From assembly GCA_002238565.1 (NCBI GenBank), contig MPMP01000003.1, positions 50,861 to 114,860 on the forward strand: DNA of 64,000 bases, written 5' to 3'. Positions within the stretch are counted from its first letter, which is position 1, and the number at the start of each line of letters is the position of its first letter. Positions 26,077-34,669 of the stretch are shown here, one piece after another. The position numbers and the translations under genes were made by a program. The DNA is from Albidovulum sp. bin36 (GTDB lineage: Bacteria > Pseudomonadota > Alphaproteobacteria > Rhodobacterales > Rhodobacteraceae). The notes under the pieces were generated by a model. It did no database searches. It was not told the DNA's origin and worked only from the letters and a program-made list of their open reading frames with translations.

Positions 26077-27828
26077 TCAACTTCTCAAGCCCGGCGCGTC
26101 GACGCGGACGGTCACAATGTCGAGTCCGTGGTACTGCTGGTGGCTGACGCTGGATGCGAGATGCCTCAGCAGGCGAAGGGAGACTTCGCGCTCCACCGGT
26201 GCGCCTGCCGTCGGCTCGCCGAGCACGGCGATTCGGTCCTGAAGGTTTTCTTCGTTTGCCGACGCGATGAATTCGAGGACCGCGCCGCCGTCCTCCTTTC
26301 GCGCGATAACTTGAAAGTGGCGAGCATCACGTTCGGAGCGGACGCCGTCCTCTCCCAGAAGCGTCAGCAACGTTTCCTCCCCGACCGCATCGATGCGGTT
26401 TCCCGTTTCCCGGCCCCAGCCGTGGCGGGCCGAGAACTTGTCCAGAAACGCTCGGATTTCGGGCAGAGCGGTGATATCGAATTCCGTCCGAAGACGGCGC
26501 GGGCGAGGTTCGGTCAGTTCCACGGCGAGCGTGAGCGCGATGGCGACGAGACCGCCGGACGTCATGCCATTCTGCAGCAGGACGCCGATGAACCCGGAGA
26601 AGTACTGCGGGAAAATCACTCCGCTCTGAAAGCCGACGCCGATCCAGAATGCAACCGCTGCTATCAGACTCTTGCGGTGGTCGATGCCGTCCTGGACGAC
26701 AATCTTAAGCCCGACCATAAATAGCATCGCTAGCAAAATGATAGCGTAGGCGGCCACGACCGGGTCCGGAACAGCTAGGACTAGCGCGAGCGCCTTCGGC
26801 AAAAAAGCCAGCGCAATGAATATCGCGCCGATGACGACCCCGATGCTGCGCGCCGCAACTCCCGTCAGCTCGGTTACCGCAATGCTGGTCGAATAGGTCG
26901 TGTTCGGCACCGTGCCGGCGAGGCCGGACAGGAGATTGCCCGTGCCATCCGCGGCGACGGCACCCTGTACTGACCGGTAATCAACCGCGCGTGGATGTCG
27001 CCACGACACCCGTTGGATGGCAACGGAATCGCCGACGGTCTCTATGGCTCCAATGAGGGTGACGAACACGAAGGCTGGCAGAAGGATCCAGAACATCGGC
27101 CCGAAGCTGAGGTCCAAGCCGGGCCAACTCCCGCTCGGAAGGCCAATCCAGGCGGCTCTGGCTATGCGATCGACATCATATAGGCCATAGTAGCCCGCGA
27201 CCATTGAGCCAGCGGCGACACCTATGACCGGTGCCCACAGACGAAGGCTTCCCCTTGCTCGCAGAGCTATCGCGAGGATGACGAAAATGGTGACAAGCGC
27301 GGAAACCGGAGCGGCCTGCGCAGAAGCTCCATCCTGGGACTTACTCAGCATTTCGAAAACGAAGGGCATCACTGTCACCGGTATCAGCATGAGAACGGTT
27401 CCGGCGACGGTCGGCGTAAGGATGCGACGAAAAAGCGAGAGCCGCCCGGCAAGCGCGAACTGAAATAGCGACGAGGCGACGACAAGCGTCGCCAGCATCG
27501 CGGGGCCGCCCTTGGCTAGCGCCGTTACGCAGACGGCGATGAAGGCCCCGGACGTTCCCATGAGCAGCACGTAGCCTGCACCGATGCGGCCGATGCGAAC
27601 CGCCTGCAGAATAGTGGTTGCGCCGCTGATGGCCACCGCTGCGAATACCGCCCAGGATAAGTACGCCTCGCCTCCGCCGGCAGCCCGGACCACGATCGCC
27701 GGCGTCAGCACGACCCCCGCTATGCAGATAATGGCAAGCTGAAGCCCAATTGCAAATGCTAGCGCGGCGGGCGGCTTCTCGTCCGCCTGATAGCGAAGAT
27801 GGTGCCTTGCTGTAGGATTGTCGGTCAT
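26077..27828 (-). CDS. NCS2-family (xanthine/uracil-type) permease with C-terminal RsbW-like ATPase domain
   Basis: 583 residues. The first ~440 are a 12-14 helix NCS2 transporter (LQLAIICIAGVVLTPAIVVRAAG ... IGAIETVGDSVAIQRV ... NLLSGLAGTVPNTTYSTSIAVTELTGVAARSIG), the family that imports purines, uracil or ascorbate with cations. The remaining ~140 residues (from LPEIRAFLDKFSARHGW) resemble the HATPase_c_2 fold of anti-sigma kinases, including a NRIDAVGEETLLTLL box and a final LRHLASSVSHQQYHGLDIVTVRV strand pair. Such a fusion is unusual for a transporter. Start ATG follows AGGAG. Substrate unknown. Confidence 0.85.
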   Translation of the reverse strand: MTDNPTARHHLRYQADEKPPAALAFAIGLQLAIICIAGVVLTPAIVVRAAGGGEAYLSWAVFAAVAISGATTILQAVRIGRIGAGYVLLMGTSGAFIAVCVTALAKGGPAMLATLVVASSLFQFALAGRLSLFRRILTPTVAGTVLMLIPVTVMPFVFEMLSKSQDGASAQAAPVSALVTIFVILAIALRARGSLRLWAPVIGVAAGSMVAGYYGLYDVDRIARAAWIGLPSGSWPGLDLSFGPMFWILLPAFVFVTLIGAIETVGDSVAIQRVSWRHPRAVDYRSVQGAVAADGTGNLLSGLAGTVPNTTYSTSIAVTELTGVAARSIGVVIGAIFIALAFLPKALALVLAVPDPVVAAYAIILLAMLFMVGLKIVVQDGIDHRKSLIAAVAFWIGVGFQSGVIFPQYFSGFIGVLLQNGMTSGGLVAIALTLAVELTEPRPRRLRTEFDITALPEIRAFLDKFSARHGWGRETGNRIDAVGEETLLTLLGEDGVRSERDARHFQVIARKEDGGAVLEFIASANEENLQDRIAVLGEPTAGAPVEREVSLRLLRHLASSVSHQQYHGLDIVTVRVDAPGLRS

Positions 27829-28800
27829 GAAGATTTACTCCTAGTTGGGTGCCGATCAGCCGTTGCTGGAAGAGGTTGATCACCGGCTACCATCCTCCGG
27901 GCTCGAGCCGCGCCTCGGATGGTCAAATGCACTTCCGGGCACTCGCACGGCACCGCGACCCGCGAAGCCTCGCGCGGCGACGCGACGTCTACAGGCTACC
28001 GCCCGAAGCCAACAAGGACTAGAACATCCTGCTCCGAGTCGGCCGAAGCTCTTGTCCGCGTCAAGCGCTGACCGCAGTAAAAATCGGTTTTCCGCGAAAA
28101 CCAAGAGCATCCCGCGGAAAATGCCCGCGTCCAAGCAACCTATCGCATATTGTGAATTAACGCCATCAAAGGGCGTTCGCGCTCTCGTCCGACGCCGGCT
28201 CCTGCGGTTCGCACTCCTGCGAAACTCGTCAGTCGCCGCCAAGCGCCTCGGGAGTCAGGCCGTCCTAGCGGCCCGCAGCGGCATCGGCAGCAGGCAGCAT
28301 CTCATCATGCGGCATGCGGTCATTTCGTTCGAGCGCCGCTTTTTATTCGTGGACTGCCGCAGTGAACGGCAAAACGGGACCTCGCGGTCGCCTACGACAG
28401 CTCCTGGCTGCTTCGCCTTTGCGTCCAAAGCACCGACGCTACTAAACCGCAACTTGGCATCGCCAATGCGCTATCCAACATCCAAGTTTCCGGGTCGGCT
28501 TCGACAATCTCCCTTGCCGCCGTTTCCGCAGCATAGTTCGAATCGGGCTATCGAGCCGTTCGAGGGCGACTGTCCGCTTGGCAAAGGCGCACATCAGCTG
28601 CAGGATGCTTCCATTCGACCCAACTCGAATTACGGGGCGCGACGTGAGCCGTGCTGGAATCGAGGCACGGCGGGCGGGTACCGGGGGATATCCGGAGGAG
28701 CACAACCCTATTAGGACAGTACCCAAAATGCGTTTTGCTTACGCAATGCGAATGTTTTCGCCAGTGGGAAGCCGATGCGGTCGCTCCGGGAATGGAAAGC
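27829..28800. other. Intergenic region, no supported gene
   Basis: About 970 bp. A long plus-strand frame (27845-28714) and its minus-strand counterparts are low-complexity, Arg/Ser/Pro-rich and lack any motif; I regard them as chance frames or deeply decayed DNA next to the degenerate toxin-antitoxin genes. Confidence 0.5.
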
Positions 28801-29072
28801 GTTGTGATCGTCGGCCTCTCGGACCAGTAGACCGAAGCGTTCTACGGGGGTTGCCGGATTGCGGTATTCTCCGGGTTCGCGCGGACGGCCTCGCGCAAGC
28901 TCGACCAGCTCGACGCGGCCACGGAGCCCGGACGATCTGGCGAGGCCCGGCAACCGTCTGGAGGTGCACAAGGGCCGGCGCAAGGGGCAGCGGAGCATTC
29001 GCATCAACGTCCAATGGCGGATCTGATTCAAGTGGCCCGAGGGAAGTTAAAATCGTGGAATACCATTGATTC
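28801..29072 (+). pseudogene. Decayed HigB/RelE-type toxin
   Basis: Pieces of a HigB toxin are readable in different frames: VVIVGLSDQ then a TAG (28828-28830) then TEAFYG; RKLDQLDAATEPG; PDDLARPGNRLEVHKGRRKGQRSIRINVQWRI followed by TGA (29023-29025); and finally REVKIVEYH with the true stop at 29070-29072. At least two nonsense codons and frameshifts destroy the frame, so no toxin can be made. It sits directly before the antitoxin remnant in normal higBA order. Confidence 0.8.
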
Positions 29073-29085
29073 GAGGAGGCAAGTC

Positions 29086-29345
29086 ATGCGCAAACCCATT
29101 CATCCAGGCGAGACCCTGAGCGAGGATCTAGAAGCTCTCGGCACGAGCGCAGCGGTGTTGGCGCGGCGGATCGAGGTGCCGGTGAACCGCTTTACCGAGA
29201 TACTCAACGGCCGGTGCTCGATCACCTGCGACACGGCATTGTGCTTAGGGCACTTCTTCGGCGCCTCGGGAAGTTCTGGCTCAACCCTCAGAAACTCTAC
29301 GAGCTGCGGCTCGCGGCGCGGAAGAACTGCCCGGCTGCCGACACT
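29086..29345 (+). pseudogene. Decayed HigA-type antitoxin
   Basis: Starts well: GAGGAGG ribosome site, then MRKPIHPGETLSEDLEALG, helix-turn-helix AAVLARRIEVPVNRFTEILNGRCSITCDTALCLGHFFG. A frameshift near 29265 separates this from the rest of the antitoxin, read in another frame as KFWLNPQKLYELRLAARK. The HTH half could still be translated but would have a foreign tail. Confidence 0.82.
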
Positions 29346-29479
29346 GGATGCGGACGGCGGCCTGCGCGCCACGATGAACACCGTTCGGACGCAGGATGCT
29401 ACGCAAATGCAACTCGACCGACGGGAGTCCAAGGTTTGGCGGCGGTGCAGGTCGGCCCTGACCTTGCTGGACGGCCAAG

Positions 29480-29913
29480 CGCGTGCGCCATCCGCAATGG
29501 GAGCCGCGACGAGTTCGAGAAGGGGCGCTGAAGGTGCTATGCCCGGACAAGGCGAAGCGAGAGACGCAATTGCAGGAGATCAAGTCCTTGCCGAAGGCCG
29601 GAGGCGTCGCCTCGATCATCGGCGAACTCGAGCCGCATCGCGACGAGGCGAAGCCGTGGCGATGCGCATCGACTATTTCAAAGGGAACCGGGAGCGCGTG
29701 CGCTAAGAAAGCTACCGGAAGCGCGGCATGCAAATCGGCTCCCGAGTGGTAGAAAGCTCGTGCCGGCACATCGTCGGGCTGCGCCTCAAGCGCCCCGGAA
29801 GCCGCTGGACGCTCAAGGGGGCGAACGCCGTGCCGGCAATCGAATTCGCGCTCGCGAACATCCGCCGGGCGGGCTTCATGGACTGGAAAGTCGGAATGTC
29901 GCAGGCGGCCTAA
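29480..29913 (+). pseudogene. Transposase remnant, ISKra4-like C-terminus
   Basis: Fragments in two frames: LPKAGGVASIIGELEPHRDEA, then AVAMRIDYFKGNRERVR, a TAA (29704-29706) and, continuing in frame, ESYRKRGMQIGSRVVESSCRHIVGLRLKRPGSRWTLKGANAV to the stop at 29911-29913. The segment GSxVVESxCxxIVGxRLK is typical of the C-terminus of ISKra4-type transposases. The N-terminal half is missing and no terminal inverted repeats were found. Confidence 0.72.
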
Positions 29914-30320
29914 TCAAGCTATTTGACCTACGCCCAAAATCGGAAGTAGGCTTGACTATGGAGCAGCCGTTCAGGCTCGCCCGAAATCTAGTCCCGGCTC
30001 CGCGTCCCAATCCATACGGCACTCAGCGGTTTGACCGTTGCTACAGGAGGAAGTATTCCGCCTCAACCCGTCACGCGCTTGGCGGCCGCGAGTCGCGAAT
30101 CCATCGGCCGATGCGCCCGCGCCGAACGCGTTGCTAATGGCATCCCGTATATTCTTCGCCTCGCTGGCCGTTTGGAATTCTCCGCATTCGGCTTGCTAAA
30201 ATGTCCTGGAAGCGCATTCCAGGCGGATGAGAACTATTCAGCGCAAACTAAGCTCGGGCGCCGGGCTCGTCGCCGAATCGCTCTTGGAACGACCGCCTCT
30301 GCGAACGCGCAAGCGACTAT
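29914..30320. other. Intergenic region, no supported gene
   Basis: About 400 bp between the transposase remnant and the 3' end of the glutamate-synthase-like operon. No gene, RNA or terminator could be supported. Confidence 0.5.
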
Positions 30321-31739
30321 CTACCATGTGAACGGCCGGTCTATTCCGGCTAGGGAAACTCCGGTGAACGCCGAGGCTTCGAGCGACAACGCTCGCAAAT
30401 CTTCCACTTCCAGATTGTGAACGGACGATTTTCCGCATGACTTGGCAAGCAGCGTTATCTCCATCGTCATCGCGGTCAGGAACCGAGCGACGCGTTCGGC
30501 GGCTCCCGCCACGTCAAGCCTTTCTTCAAGTTCCGGCTCCTGAGTGGTTATGCCGACGGGGCACCGGCCCGTATGGCAATGGTGGCAGCGACCGGGCGAT
30601 GTTCCCAGCGCCTCGTAATCCTCGAAGTAGCGCGGGGAATTGCATCCCAGAGCCATCAATGCGGCGGTTCCGATCATAATCGCGTCGGCGCCAAGCGCCA
30701 GGGCCTTGGCCGCGTCGACGCCGGAACGAATGCCGCCCGCGATCACCAGCGAAACTTCGCCCGACTTGCCGCATTCGTCCAAGGCTTCCCGGGCCGCGCG
30801 CACCGCGGACATCGTCGGGATCCCCGTGTGATCCAGAAGCATTTCCGGCGAGGCGCCGGTGCCGCCCTCCGTTCCGTCCACGACAACGACATCCGCGCCC
30901 GCCTTCGCGGCGATTGCCACGTCGTAGCGCGGACGCGTCGCGCCGATCTTCGCGAATATCGGAATCTTGTAGCCGGTAGCTTCCCGCAGCTCTTCAATCT
31001 TGACCTGCAAATCGTCCGCGCCGAGGAAATCGGGATGCCTGACCGTCGAGCGCTGATCCACGCCCAGCGGGAGGGAGCGCATGCGGGCGACCCGTTCCGA
31101 AACCTTCATTCCAAGAAGGACGCCCCCAGTGCCCGGCTTCGCCCCCTGCCCCATGACCAGCTCGATGCCGTCGGCCATGCGGAGGTGCTCAAGGTCAAGC
31201 ATATAGCGGGACGGCGTGATCTGGTAGACGAGCAGATTGGAGGCTTCGCGCTCGTCTTCAAGCATTCCGCCTTCTCCCGTGCAGGTCATTGTGCCGGCTT
31301 TCGACGCGCCGTATCCGAGCGCGGCCTTCGCGTTGGCGGACAGCGCCCCGAAGGACATCGACGCGACATAGATCGGGATCGCCAGCCTGATCGGATTGGA
31401 AACCAAGCCCGGGCGGTCGCCGAGCACGGTCTCCGTCTCGCAGCTCTCGCGATAGCCTTCCAGGGGAAGCCGGGTCATCGACGCCGGAACGAATACTAAA
31501 TCGTCGAAAGTCGGCATTCTCGTGCTGAAGGTATTGAATCCTCGAAGCTGGTATCGACCCAGTTGCGACATCGCGTGAACGTCGGCGATAGCCTTGGGCG
31601 ACCATCGGGCGGATTTGCCTTGGTCGTAGGATTCGGGAACGCCCGCGGGGCGATTCGCCGCCGCCCCGTCCCGCATCGCGATCGAGTCCTCCGTTGCCGG
31701 AGGAAATGGAAACTCGTACTCCGTCAAATCATCAGCCAT
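30321..31739 (-). CDS. FMN-binding glutamate-synthase-like subunit (GlxD/MgsC-like)
   Basis: 472 residues from the ATG that overlaps the end of the GXGXG-subunit gene by 16 bases. It corresponds to the synthase barrel of GltB: PIYVASMSFGALSANAKAALGYGASKAG, TGEGGM, QGAKPGTGGVL, VDGTEGGTGASPEMLLDHTGIP, and the iron-sulfur cysteines in CHHCHTGRCPVGI. In the MgsABC enzyme (N-methylglutamate synthase) and the related GlxBCD complex, the same three GltB domains are separate proteins. The reaction would be transfer of a methylamine-like group or ammonia to a keto/amino acid. The gmaS and mgdABCD partners of the methylamine pathway are not adjacent. Confidence 0.85.
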   Translation of the reverse strand: MADDLTEYEFPFPPATEDSIAMRDGAAANRPAGVPESYDQGKSARWSPKAIADVHAMSQLGRYQLRGFNTFSTRMPTFDDLVFVPASMTRLPLEGYRESCETETVLGDRPGLVSNPIRLAIPIYVASMSFGALSANAKAALGYGASKAGTMTCTGEGGMLEDEREASNLLVYQITPSRYMLDLEHLRMADGIELVMGQGAKPGTGGVLLGMKVSERVARMRSLPLGVDQRSTVRHPDFLGADDLQVKIEELREATGYKIPIFAKIGATRPRYDVAIAAKAGADVVVVDGTEGGTGASPEMLLDHTGIPTMSAVRAAREALDECGKSGEVSLVIAGGIRSGVDAAKALALGADAIMIGTAALMALGCNSPRYFEDYEALGTSPGRCHHCHTGRCPVGITTQEPELEERLDVAGAAERVARFLTAMTMEITLLAKSCGKSSVHNLEVEDLRALSLEASAFTGVSLAGIDRPFTW

Positions 31740-32416
31740 GCCTGTGCGTCCCTGCTTTGAAAGTGCCACAATCGCTGGGCCGACACAATCTTGCGCCAGT
31801 CCACTTCCGGCCTTCGCAAACCCCTGCTTTCTAGAAGCGCTTCCACCGAGGATACTTCGTCTGCGCTCGGTTCTATTTCGCGCGTATCGACGCCTAGGGA
31901 CTTCGGCGAGGCCCCGAGCCATACTTCGCCGCCCCACAGAGAATCCGCGCATGCGTCGCCGGCGCCGCCAAGCGCCACGATGCGCCCGGCATGCGCCATG
32001 AAGCCGGACAAGTAGCCGATTTTCCCTTCGACGATTATATCGCCGCCTTTCATCGCGACGCCGCATCTCGGACCGGCATCGCCCCGAATGTGAAGCAATC
32101 CCCCTAGCATCGACGTGCCCGCCGACATTCCGGCGTAGCCGTTCACGACGATTTCGCCGTCCGACATCGCTTCGCCCACCGCCCAGCCCGCGTTTCTCTG
32201 GATTTCGACCCTGGCGCCGCAGTTGAGGCCGCCGCAGTAATAGCCGACGCTGCCTTCCAAGCGCACGCGCGCGCCGGCCCCGAGACCGATCGCCAGGTTG
32301 TGCCGCGACCGCGTATCCTTCACGACAACATCGTCGCCCCTGGCGACCGCGGAACGGATGGCTTCGTTGACTTCGCGGATCGGTCGGGCGCCCGCAAGGA
32401 TTTCGACCTCGCTCAT
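31724..32416 (-). CDS. GXGXG-repeat glutamate-synthase-like subunit (GlxC/MgsB-like)
   Basis: 230 residues, start at the ATG overlapping the amidotransferase stop (ATGA, 32413-32416). It is the right-handed beta-helix domain of GltB as a separate protein: repeated G-x-x-G strands such as GLGAGARVRLEGSVGYYCGG, NAGWAVGEAMSDGEIVVNGYAG, GGLLHIRGDAG, GGDIIVEGKIGYLSG and AGRIVALGGAGD. Structural role: scaffolding the ammonia channel between amidotransferase and FMN subunit. Confidence 0.87.
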   Translation of the reverse strand: MSEVEILAGARPIREVNEAIRSAVARGDDVVVKDTRSRHNLAIGLGAGARVRLEGSVGYYCGGLNCGARVEIQRNAGWAVGEAMSDGEIVVNGYAGMSAGTSMLGGLLHIRGDAGPRCGVAMKGGDIIVEGKIGYLSGFMAHAGRIVALGGAGDACADSLWGGEVWLGASPKSLGVDTREIEPSADEVSSVEALLESRGLRRPEVDWRKIVSAQRLWHFQSRDAQAWLMI

Positions 32417-33357
32417 GCGGCTTCCCTCGCGTCCAAAATCGGCCATGTATGCGTGATCGCGGGCCCGTCGAAATTCACGACATCGCCTTCTTCCAGATAA
32501 ATTCGACGCACCGCCTGCTCCTCGGTAGCTACAGCGATTTCGCGCTCGTCGCCCATTACCACTAGCGGCTTGATGGCCCATTTGTCCTTTGCGAATCCGA
32601 TCGAATCCCGGTCGGCTATCAGATACGTGAATACGCCGTCGATTTCGTCGATCGACTTGCGCAGGGCTTCGGGCTTCCCCTGACCTTGCCGCATCCGGTC
32701 GGATATCCATACCGCGATCAATTCGCTGTCGTTCGCGGTCATAAATCGGTATCCTTGGCGCTCCAGTCGATTCCTGAGGAGGAAGTAGTTGGTTATCTGC
32801 CCGTTGTGAACGATCGCGACGTCCGGGAATGGTCGCGCCCAAAACGGATGGCTCGCCGTCGGCACGACCGAAGACTCGGTTGCCAGACGAGCGTGGCCGA
32901 GGCCGTGCGTCCCGCAATAATCGCGGACGCCGTGCTTGTCGGCGACATCGGCGGCTGTGCCGACATCCTTGATGATTTCCAGAGATCTGCCGACGGATTG
33001 AACTTCGATGCGACTGGAGATTTCGTCGACGGCCCTGGTCCACTTCGGCAAATCCGAAATCTCGCTGACAACCATCCGGACCGAGACATGCCGGCTTTCG
33101 GCATCGTCGGCGACCGGATCCACGGCGAAATCGCAGCCCTGGCTCCTTATTATCGACTTGAAGTCCTCTAGATCGCTGTCGAGGCGGCTGCGTTCGAATC
33201 CGACGGCCCTAACGATGTATCCGCTTTCCAGCGGACTCCCGTAAAGCGCGAATCCCGTTGAGTCCGCTCCGCGATGGACTTGCGCGTCCATAAGCTCAAC
33301 TAGATCCCGGCCGATTGGGCCTGATTCTTCAAGTATTCGACCGGCTATTCCGCACAT
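32413..33357 (-). CDS. Class II glutamine amidotransferase subunit (GlxB/MgsA-like)
   Basis: 314 residues. The N-terminal MCGIAGRI exposes Cys2, the Ntn nucleophile of class II amidotransferases; QVHRGADSTGFALYG, HGLGHARLATESSVVPTASHPFWARPF and VHNGQITNYFLLRNRLERQG carry the glutamine-binding residues. It hydrolyses glutamine and passes ammonia to the other two subunits. It is the first gene of a tightly overlapping three-gene operon. Confidence 0.88.
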   Translation of the reverse strand: MCGIAGRILEESGPIGRDLVELMDAQVHRGADSTGFALYGSPLESGYIVRAVGFERSRLDSDLEDFKSIIRSQGCDFAVDPVADDAESRHVSVRMVVSEISDLPKWTRAVDEISSRIEVQSVGRSLEIIKDVGTAADVADKHGVRDYCGTHGLGHARLATESSVVPTASHPFWARPFPDVAIVHNGQITNYFLLRNRLERQGYRFMTANDSELIAVWISDRMRQGQGKPEALRKSIDEIDGVFTYLIADRDSIGFAKDKWAIKPLVVMGDEREIAVATEEQAVRRIYLEEGDVVNFDGPAITHTWPILDAREAA

Positions 33358-33482
33358 GTTCGTTTTCCTTGCCGCTTTCGGCGGACGCTAATCAAATTGC
33401 ATCGAATAGACAACAGGGAGATGCGCGCGACAGCTATGCCCGATAAAGGAATTTCGGGGAAGCGGCGAGTTCGCGGAACTGC

Positions 33483-33550
33483 GTCGAAGGTTGCGTAAAA
33501 GCGCTATATTCCGGCGACTCCCCGCGCTTTTGCAGAATTGTTCCCTTTCT
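33483..33550 (+). repeat. Dispersed palindromic repeat, diverged copy C
   Basis: A partial, diverged match to copies A and B: GTCGAAGG-T-TGCG, AAGCGC, GGCGACTCCCCGCGCTTTTGC and AGAATTGT align with A, but the left arm of the stem has mutated, so the hairpin is weakened. It lies in the roughly 360-bp gap between the amidotransferase start and the IS110 remnant; the rest of that gap (33358-33482, 33551-33718) holds nothing recognisable. Confidence 0.6.
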
Positions 33551-33718
33551 GCGCATCCGCGGGACGGGCCTTAGGTACGAGGCGGGGCTCGATGCCGTCG
33601 GTCGGGACAGCTTCAAGTCGGGCGCGATGGAACAATAAAACTTCCTGATTACTATTCTGAGGAAATTGAATTTTGGCCGCGCCGCTCGCCAGCGCACTGA
33701 ACTCGCGGGTCTCGACAA

Positions 33719-33808
33719 GGGGGCTTCCCTGCCCGCGTGGGCGCGCATTATATGCAGCCGATTGGCGCTAGGCGGCACCGGGGGCTTCCCTGCCCGCGTG
33801 GGCGCGCA
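33719..33808. repeat. Two identical 29-bp direct repeats separated by 32 bp
   Basis: The same 29-bp sequence occurs at 33719-33747 and 33780-33808 without a mismatch, giving an exact 61-bp period. It contains an internal dyad, GCCC-gcgt-GGGC. This is the dimension of a type I-E CRISPR repeat-spacer unit, but only two repeats exist, no third is found 61 bp either side, and no cas gene is in the window. One copy falls in the reading frame of the IS110 remnant (residues VRAHAGREAP), so a local duplication within a dead transposase is the competing explanation. Confidence 0.85.
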
Positions 33809-33899
33809 CGGTCGCCGCGACCTGCATCTTGTGGGCATCGAGACCCGCGGCGGTGGCATGTCGGACTTCCATGTCATCATGTTTTGGTGTATCGCTCAT
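33768..33899 (-). pseudogene. Truncated IS110-family transposase N-terminus
   Basis: A 43-codon frame beginning MSDTPKHDDMEVRHATAAGLDAHKMQVA with AGGAG 7 bases before the ATG. The pattern MEVxHxxxAGLDxHKxxV is that of the RuvC-like N-terminus of IS110/IS1111 transposases (the D of GLD is catalytic). The frame stops at a TAG right after the first 29-bp repeat, so more than 85% of the protein is missing. Confidence 0.65.
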
Positions 33900-34355
33900 G
33901 ATCCAACTCCTGTTGAATTGCGGTTGACAGGAGACGGGTGGCGGCAAGCACGCCTGTGGGGTTAACAATTGGCGTGCACGCGGCCGGAGGCCGCCTGCAG
34001 CGTCTCGATTTTCTCCACGTTCTCGACAGGCGTCATGTCTGCCGAAAACAATCCGGGGCGCGAACCCCACGACGAATGGACAGTTTTAGAACGGGCTTCA
34101 GGGTCTCAAAAAATAAACGTCTTGTTCTGCCGCCACCCGATCCATGGGCCACTGGATACTCTGGTCCCGACAACAGCGCCGCTACGCGACATCGTCCCGG
34201 AAACGTCAGCCACACGCGAGTTTCATGCTCCGGGGTAAGTAAACGCAGAAAACCATGAAGGTTTTAGTGTCAAGACGTTATTGGAAATTGTGGTTCGCCG
34301 ATGCATATACTATTCATACGTGTAAGCGTGAAAATACGAAAAGGAGAGAAAGCAG
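33900..34355. other. Intergenic region upstream of hicB
   Basis: About 450 bp. The right end (34270-34350) is AT-rich and should hold the hicB promoter and its autoregulatory operator; GAAAAGGAGAGAAAGCAG gives hicB a strong ribosome site. The left part may include leftover IS110 left-end sequence. No other gene is supported. Confidence 0.5.
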
Positions 34356-34664
34356 ATGAATCGCTCAAGCGATATTGATAAGGTTTATCGCTTCCAAGTA
34401 GTGGTCGAAAAAGACGGATCGGGGAATTACGCTCATTGCCCCGGTATCGGAGCCATTCACGTTTATGGGGAGAACATTGAGGAGGTTAAAGCGGGCGTGA
34501 ACGAGTCGCTGTTGGCGTATCTAGAAATGAGCATTAAGCATGGCGATCCAATACCGCAGCCTGAAAATGTTGTAGAGCCGCGAAAATTTACGATGACGAA
34601 TTGGACTCCCGCTATGACAAGCAAGCGTAAAAAAGAATTCTCTGCGGCTGCTTGCCTCGCTTAA
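34356..34664 (+). CDS. hicB: HicB-family antitoxin
   Basis: 102 residues. Residues 10-60 form the HicB partial RNase-H-like fold (YRFQVVVEKDGSGNYAHCPGIG, then GENIEEVKAGVNESLLAYLEMSIKHGDPIP). It normally neutralises the HicA mRNA interferase and represses its own operon. The C-terminus lacks a clear helix-turn-helix. Local DNA is AT-richer than the surrounding operons, consistent with recent acquisition. The partner toxin gene immediately downstream is broken. Confidence 0.85.
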   Translation: MNRSSDIDKVYRFQVVVEKDGSGNYAHCPGIGAIHVYGENIEEVKAGVNESLLAYLEMSIKHGDPIPQPENVVEPRKFTMTNWTPAMTSKRKKEFSAAACLA

Positions 34665-34669
34665 TCATT

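Noticed and set aside
27845..28714. 289-codon plus-strand frame upstream of the higB remnant
   Set aside because: Composition is Ser/Arg/Pro-rich without hydrophobic core or motif, and both strands are open over the same stretch, which is typical of chance frames.
33719..33808. Calling this a CRISPR array outright
   Set aside because: Only two repeats, no cas genes or leader, and overlap with an IS110-like reading frame; kept as a repeat and an open finding instead.
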